Source: DATMQA01 sp035566895
GTDB lineage: Bacteria; Verrucomicrobiota; Verrucomicrobiia; Limisphaerales; UBA8199
DNA: 27,295 bases
Direction: 5' to 3'
Assembly: GCA_035566895.1 (NCBI GenBank)
Contig: DATMQA010000225.1
Span: 1-27,295, forward strand
The notes below the pieces were generated by a model, which was not told where the DNA came from, did no database searches, and saw only the letters and a program-made list of their open reading frames with translations. Below are positions 24,154 through 27,295 of this stretch, piece after piece; positions within the stretch are counted from its first letter, which is position 1, and each line of letters begins with the position of its first letter. The position numbers and the translations under genes were made by a program.

Positions 24154-26244
24154 ATGAAAGAATACCAACCTGCTGAAATTCGCAACTTCGCTATCGTCGG
24201 CCACGCTTCTTCCGGAAAAACCATGCTCAGCGAGGCCATGCTGGCCACCGCCGGGGTCATCAACCGCATGGGCAGCGTCGCCGCCGGGTCCACCGTTTCG
24301 GACTATCACGAGAGCGAGCAGCAGCGCCAAATCTCCGTCGCCACGACCCTCATGCACCTGGAATGGCTCGGCAAGAAATTCAACATCCTGGATGCCCCGG
24401 GTTACGCCGATTTCATCAGCGAAGGCCTGGGCGCCCTCCGTGTCAGCGACCTCGCCGTCCTCGTCCTTCATGCCAATCACGGCGTCGGCGTCGGCACCGA
24501 TGCCATGTGGCGATACGCGACCCAGCTTGGCATCCCCAGGATGCTCGTCGTCAATGCCTTTGATAAAGACGAGACCGACTTCGAAAAGACCCTCGCCCAA
24601 CTCAAAGAGCACTTCGGCGAGCGCATCTTCCCGCTCATGGTCCCCATCAACCCTGGCCCCGGCTTCAACCAGGTGCTCGATGTGCCGCGCAGCGAAATCC
24701 TCACTTATGCCACCGATAAGAGCGGCAAGTTCACCGAAGCGCCCGCCGCGGGACCCTGGGCCGACCGCGTCAAAGAGTTGCATGCGAAGCTCATCGAGTT
24801 CATCGCCGAATCCGATGACACCTTGATGGAGAAGTTCTTCGCCCAGGGCGGCCTGACCGATGAAGAAATGCGCGCCGGCCTTCACGAAGCCCTGCAAAAA
24901 CAGGTCTTCACCCCGGTCTTTGTGACTTCGGCCGAAAACAATATCGGCGTAGCCCGCCTGATGGACTTCATCGCCAAATACGGTTCCTCCCCCGTTGACC
25001 GGCCCAAGGCCAAAGCCACCGATGCCGACGGCAAGGAAGTCGAACTGGCCCTCACCGACCCTGACCCCGTCCTCTTTGTCTTTAAGACGATGAGCGAAGC
25101 CCAGTTTGGCGAACTCTCTTACTTCCGCGTTTATTCCGGAAACGTGAAGTTCGGCACCGAGCTTTACAATACTGCCCGCCGCACCACCGAAAAAATCAGC
25201 CAGATCTATCTCCTTAACGGCAAGACCCGCACCAGCGTGCCTTTGCTCCATGCCGGAGACATCGCGGCGGTCGTCAAACTCAAGTTCACCAATACCGGCG
25301 ATACCCTCTGCGGCACCAAAAAACCCGTCTCCCTTCCCAAGGTCGATTATCCCCGGCCCAATATCCATGCCGCCCTCAAGAGCAGCGGCAAAGGCGAGGA
25401 AGATAAAATCGCCTCCGGTTTGGCCGCCCTGCACCACGAAGACCCCACCTTCCTTTATATGGTCGATGCCGAACTGCACCAGACCATCCTCTCGGCCCAG
25501 GGCGAGCTGCACCTCGAAGTCATAGCCGACCGGCTCCGCAAACGCTACAACGTCCACGTCGAACTGATCGAGCCGCGCGTCCGCTACCGCGAAACGATCA
25601 AAGCCCGCGGGGACTCCAAATACCGCCACAAGAAGCAGACCGGCGGCGCCGGCCAATTCGCCGAAGTCTGGATGAAGATCGAGCCCAAGCCCCGCGACAC
25701 CGGCCTCGAATTCACCCAATCCCTCAGCGGCCAGAACGTGGACCGCGTCTTCGTCCCTTCGGTCGAAAAAGGCGTCCTGAAAGCTGCCGAAGAAGGCATC
25801 CTGGCCGGCTACCGGGTCGTCGATGTAAAAGTCGACTTTTACGACGGCAAGATGCACCCGGTGGACTCGAAAGACATCGCGTTCCAAATCGCCGGATACT
25901 TCGGTTTCAAAGAGGCCTTCACCATGGCGCGGCCCTGCCTGCTCGAACCGATTCACCTGGTCGAAATCCGCATTCCCGAGGATTGCATGGGCAAAGTGAT
26001 GGGCGACCTCTCCAGCCGGCGCGGCAAGATCCAGGGCATGGACATGGAAGCCGGTTTCCAGCTCATCAAGGCCCACGTCCCGGCCAAGGAACTCTACCGC
26101 TATTCCAGCACCCTTCGCTCGCTGACGGGCGGACGCGGCGTCCACGCTGAAAACTTCAGTCACTACGAAGAAATGCCGCGCGAAGCCGAACACCGCGTCG
26201 TCGAAGACAGCAAGAAAGCCAAAGCCTCCCACGCCACCGAGTAA
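24154..26244 (+). CDS. Elongation factor G-like translational GTPase (EF-G2 type)
   Basis: The 696-residue product has the full length of EF-G and its five-domain order. The P-loop is GHASSGKT (16-23) in place of GHVDHGKT, the G3 motif is DAPGY (80-84) in place of DTPGH, and the G4 position reads NAFDKD (134-139), where the Lys of NKxD is Ala. G5 reads TSAENNIG. Domain II begins near residue 308, and domain IV is recognisable by YRHKKQTGGAGQFAEV (489-504 approx.) and the PVDSKDIAFQIAG block. Domain V has ...IPEDCMGKVMGDLSSRRGKI. These replacements are known from the EF-G2/FusA2-type branch. The product may be a translocation or recycling factor, or a paralogue with a specialised role; no str operon neighbours (rpsL, rpsG, tuf) are present, which favours a paralogue. 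No clear ribosome site precedes ATG 24154. Confidence 0.93.
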   Translation: MKEYQPAEIRNFAIVGHASSGKTMLSEAMLATAGVINRMGSVAAGSTVSDYHESEQQRQISVATTLMHLEWLGKKFNILDAPGYADFISEGLGALRVSDLAVLVLHANHGVGVGTDAMWRYATQLGIPRMLVVNAFDKDETDFEKTLAQLKEHFGERIFPLMVPINPGPGFNQVLDVPRSEILTYATDKSGKFTEAPAAGPWADRVKELHAKLIEFIAESDDTLMEKFFAQGGLTDEEMRAGLHEALQKQVFTPVFVTSAENNIGVARLMDFIAKYGSSPVDRPKAKATDADGKEVELALTDPDPVLFVFKTMSEAQFGELSYFRVYSGNVKFGTELYNTARRTTEKISQIYLLNGKTRTSVPLLHAGDIAAVVKLKFTNTGDTLCGTKKPVSLPKVDYPRPNIHAALKSSGKGEEDKIASGLAALHHEDPTFLYMVDAELHQTILSAQGELHLEVIADRLRKRYNVHVELIEPRVRYRETIKARGDSKYRHKKQTGGAGQFAEVWMKIEPKPRDTGLEFTQSLSGQNVDRVFVPSVEKGVLKAAEEGILAGYRVVDVKVDFYDGKMHPVDSKDIAFQIAGYFGFKEAFTMARPCLLEPIHLVEIRIPEDCMGKVMGDLSSRRGKIQGMDMEAGFQLIKAHVPAKELYRYSSTLRSLTGGRGVHAENFSHYEEMPREAEHRVVEDSKKAKASHATE

Positions 26245-26250
26245 ACCAAA

Positions 26251-26281
26251 GAGTTGAATGGGTTAAAAGGGTTGACTCAGT
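26251..26281. repeat. GGGTTAA-type dispersed repeat, copy 2
   Basis: This matches 8732-8762 at 28 of 31 positions. It begins 7 bp after the stop of the EF-G-like gene. No hairpin with a T-run is formed, so it is not an intrinsic terminator. Confidence 0.75.
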
Positions 26282-26368
26282 TAAACAAGGGACATCGTAA
26301 CAGCCGACGCATCCATTAATCCATCATCCGCCCTCAGGTGGCATGTTTTAGGCTAGCAATTCGGCCGT

Positions 26369-26863
26369 ATGACGCGTGAAGAAACGCTGGATTTGTGGTG
26401 GAGTCAGGCATCTGACGATTCAAAGGAATCGGTTTTCCAACTGATTGAAATGGTCCGCGGACGGCGGCAGGGCGAGGGGCTGGACGTGCGGCCCGACGGG
26501 AAGGCGTATCGAGTCAGGGTGGTTCAGCCGGGTCAGCCGAGGCAGGGAAGGGCGGGCGTCCGCTTTCGTGCTCCAATGTCTGGTTTTTGCCAGGCCAAAG
26601 ACCCGTCGGCCGTCGGGTGCCGCCCTGCGGGCAACGGAGCGCAGACCGGGCGGCGCAAGAGTGCCCCTGGATTTGTGATGCCTGACCAAAAGGACCTGGG
26701 AGTGTGGTGGCGGGCTTTTAACAGCCGGCAGAAAGAGTCGATCTACCTGCTGATGTATTCTGTCAACAACGCGAAACCAGGACAGGTAGTGCGGATCAGG
26801 ATCTCACCAACCAACATGCAGCTAACGGTGGTGCCCGAAAGGGAAGAAACGGTGAAAGGTTGA
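26369..26863 (+). CDS. Small protein of two fused copies of an unknown ~50-residue domain
   Basis: I do not recognise the family. The 164-residue product contains two ungapped copies of one domain at 7-54 and 110-157, offset by exactly 103 residues (12 identities in 47 positions by eye). Shared positions include L7/L110, W10W11/W113W114, K19E20S21/K122E123S124, L25/L128, G35/G138, R41/R144 and V51V52/V154V155. Met104 aligns exactly with Met1, so the second half looks like a former separate gene of 61 codons starting at ATG 26678. The linker (about 58-102) is Arg/Gly/Pro-rich and reads like translated non-coding DNA. There is no signal peptide. A tandem duplication followed by loss of the first stop codon would explain this. 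The coding status of the linker is less certain than that of the two domains. Confidence 0.65.
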   Translation: MTREETLDLWWSQASDDSKESVFQLIEMVRGRRQGEGLDVRPDGKAYRVRVVQPGQPRQGRAGVRFRAPMSGFCQAKDPSAVGCRPAGNGAQTGRRKSAPGFVMPDQKDLGVWWRAFNSRQKESIYLLMYSVNNAKPGQVVRIRISPTNMQLTVVPEREETVKG

Positions 26864-26896
26864 AAGCTGAAATCCTGAACGGGTAACCTTTAAGCG

Positions 26897-26957
26897 CCTA
26901 CCACGACCTACCAGGACCTACCACCACCTACCGTACGGCTACCGTCGCCTACCGTCT
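26897..26957. repeat. CCTACC array, 10-bp period
   Basis: CCTACC occurs at 26897, 26907, 26917 and 26927, then CTACC at 26939 and CCTACC at 26948. The unit is about CCTACCACSA, degrading toward the 3' side. Confidence 0.85.
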
Positions 26958-27061
26958 CACTGGTTGCACGGCTACCGAGCGGCTCCGACGACAGCTCCAT
27001 AGATAAACACCAAAACTCCAAACACCAAGCTGCATAAAGAAGTCCATCGCAGGTTGACCTC

Positions 27062-27080
27062 CCCTTCCCTGGGGGAAGGG
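27062..27080. repeat. Perfect hairpin CCCTTCCC/GGGAAGGG
   Basis: CCCTTCCC (27062-27069) pairs with GGGAAGGG (27073-27080) around a TGG loop. A T-run does not follow on either side, so it is read as a REP-like palindrome. Confidence 0.65.
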
Positions 27081-27100
27081 TACTGGGTCGCGAAATTCAT

Positions 27101-27146
27101 CTTTGAATTCCTTTGAATTCCTTTGAAATCGCTTGAAATCCTTTGA
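27101..27146. repeat. CTTTGAATTC array, 10-bp period
   Basis: Five units start at 27101, 27111, 27121, 27131 and 27141: two identical (CTTTGAATTC), two with GAAATC endings, and a partial last one. Confidence 0.88.
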
Positions 27147-27210
27147 TCGGGCTAAGGGGAAGGAGGACGATGCCGATGAGGGGGAGCAGAGGGGATCGGC
27201 AAAAGGGATT

Positions 27211-27250
27211 GGTCGCAGTTGGTCGCCGTTAGTGGCAGTTAGTGGCAGTT
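27211..27250. repeat. GGTCGCAGTT/AGTGGCAGTT array, 10-bp period
   Basis: Four units at 27211, 27221, 27231 and 27241 each end in GTT; the last two are identical (AGTGGCAGTT). Confidence 0.85.
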
Positions 27251-27295
27251 GGGGACTGGACGACAAAGAGGACAAAGTGATGTAAGGGGCATAGG

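Larger units (their letters stand above)
26864..27295. other. Non-coding region with three arrays of 10-bp units
   Basis: No convincing gene is present in these 432 bp. A minus-strand open frame (26949-27275) has low-complexity sequence produced by the repeats and was rejected. The region holds three unrelated arrays, each with a 10-bp period, and a hairpin at 27062-27080. Confidence 0.7.

Noticed and set aside
24103..26232. 709-codon open frame on - opposite the EF-G-like gene
   Set aside because: The + strand has full EF-G domain structure; the antisense frame is Gly/Phe/Asp-rich without motifs.
26949..27275. 108-codon open frame on - at the right end
   Set aside because: It is made mostly of translated 10-bp repeat arrays and a hairpin, with low complexity and no start signal.
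26864..27295. Short arrays as a CRISPR locus or an origin of replication
   Set aside because: Units are 10 bp and contiguous, without 25-40 bp repeats and unique spacers; no DnaA boxes or dnaA/dnaN-type neighbours were seen.

Overview
The window looks like a chromosomal piece of a GC-rich Gram-negative bacterium, most probably from the Verrucomicrobiota (Pedosphaera/Limisphaerales-like). This placement is inference. It rests on large secreted proteins with short 'FFRL'/'FYRI' C-terminal ends, non-coding DNA full of phased 7-bp and 10-bp repeats and mobile-looking hairpins, few Shine-Dalgarno sequences, and an elongation factor G paralogue with altered GTPase motifs. No rRNA, tRNA, CRISPR array, transposase or phage gene was seen.

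Layout. Positions 1-3531 (+) hold the 3' end of an unidentified gene and a large secreted beta-propeller-type protein whose 5' end carries a perfect 40-bp inverted repeat. A small PhnB-like VOC protein follows (3646-4092, +). From 12121 down to 4146 (-) lie a large membrane sensor histidine kinase with a periplasmic part built of about seven OB-fold-like repeats, then a repeat-rich gap, then three pilin-like genes in PilV-, PilW-, PilX-like order, and last a membrane-anchored protein with a degenerate HPt-like segment and a receiver domain. From 16785 down to 12276 (-) are dihydropyrimidinase/hydantoinase, an NCS1 permease and an AGXT2-type aminotransferase. This set fits uptake and reductive breakdown of pyrimidines or hydantoins, although beta-ureidopropionase and dihydropyrimidine dehydrogenase are not in the window.

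A divergent pair follows: a secreted GH20-like glycosidase (16926-18581, -) and a secreted protein with two copies of a lectin-like module around two cadherin-like domains (18855-20924, +). Then on + come a coiled-coil cytoplasmic protein of unknown function, an exported bleomycin-hydrolase/C1-like cysteine peptidase with Asp in place of the usual catalytic Asn, a full-length EF-G-like GTPase, and a small protein made of two fused copies of an unknown ~50-residue domain. The last ~430 bp is non-coding and carries three separate arrays of 10-bp units.

The most unusual content is the OB-fold sensor kinase beside a minor-pilin operon that ends in a pseudo-HPt/receiver protein, the fused duplicate small protein, and the several families of phased repeats. 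Some repeats lie inside predicted N-termini and make start sites doubtful.
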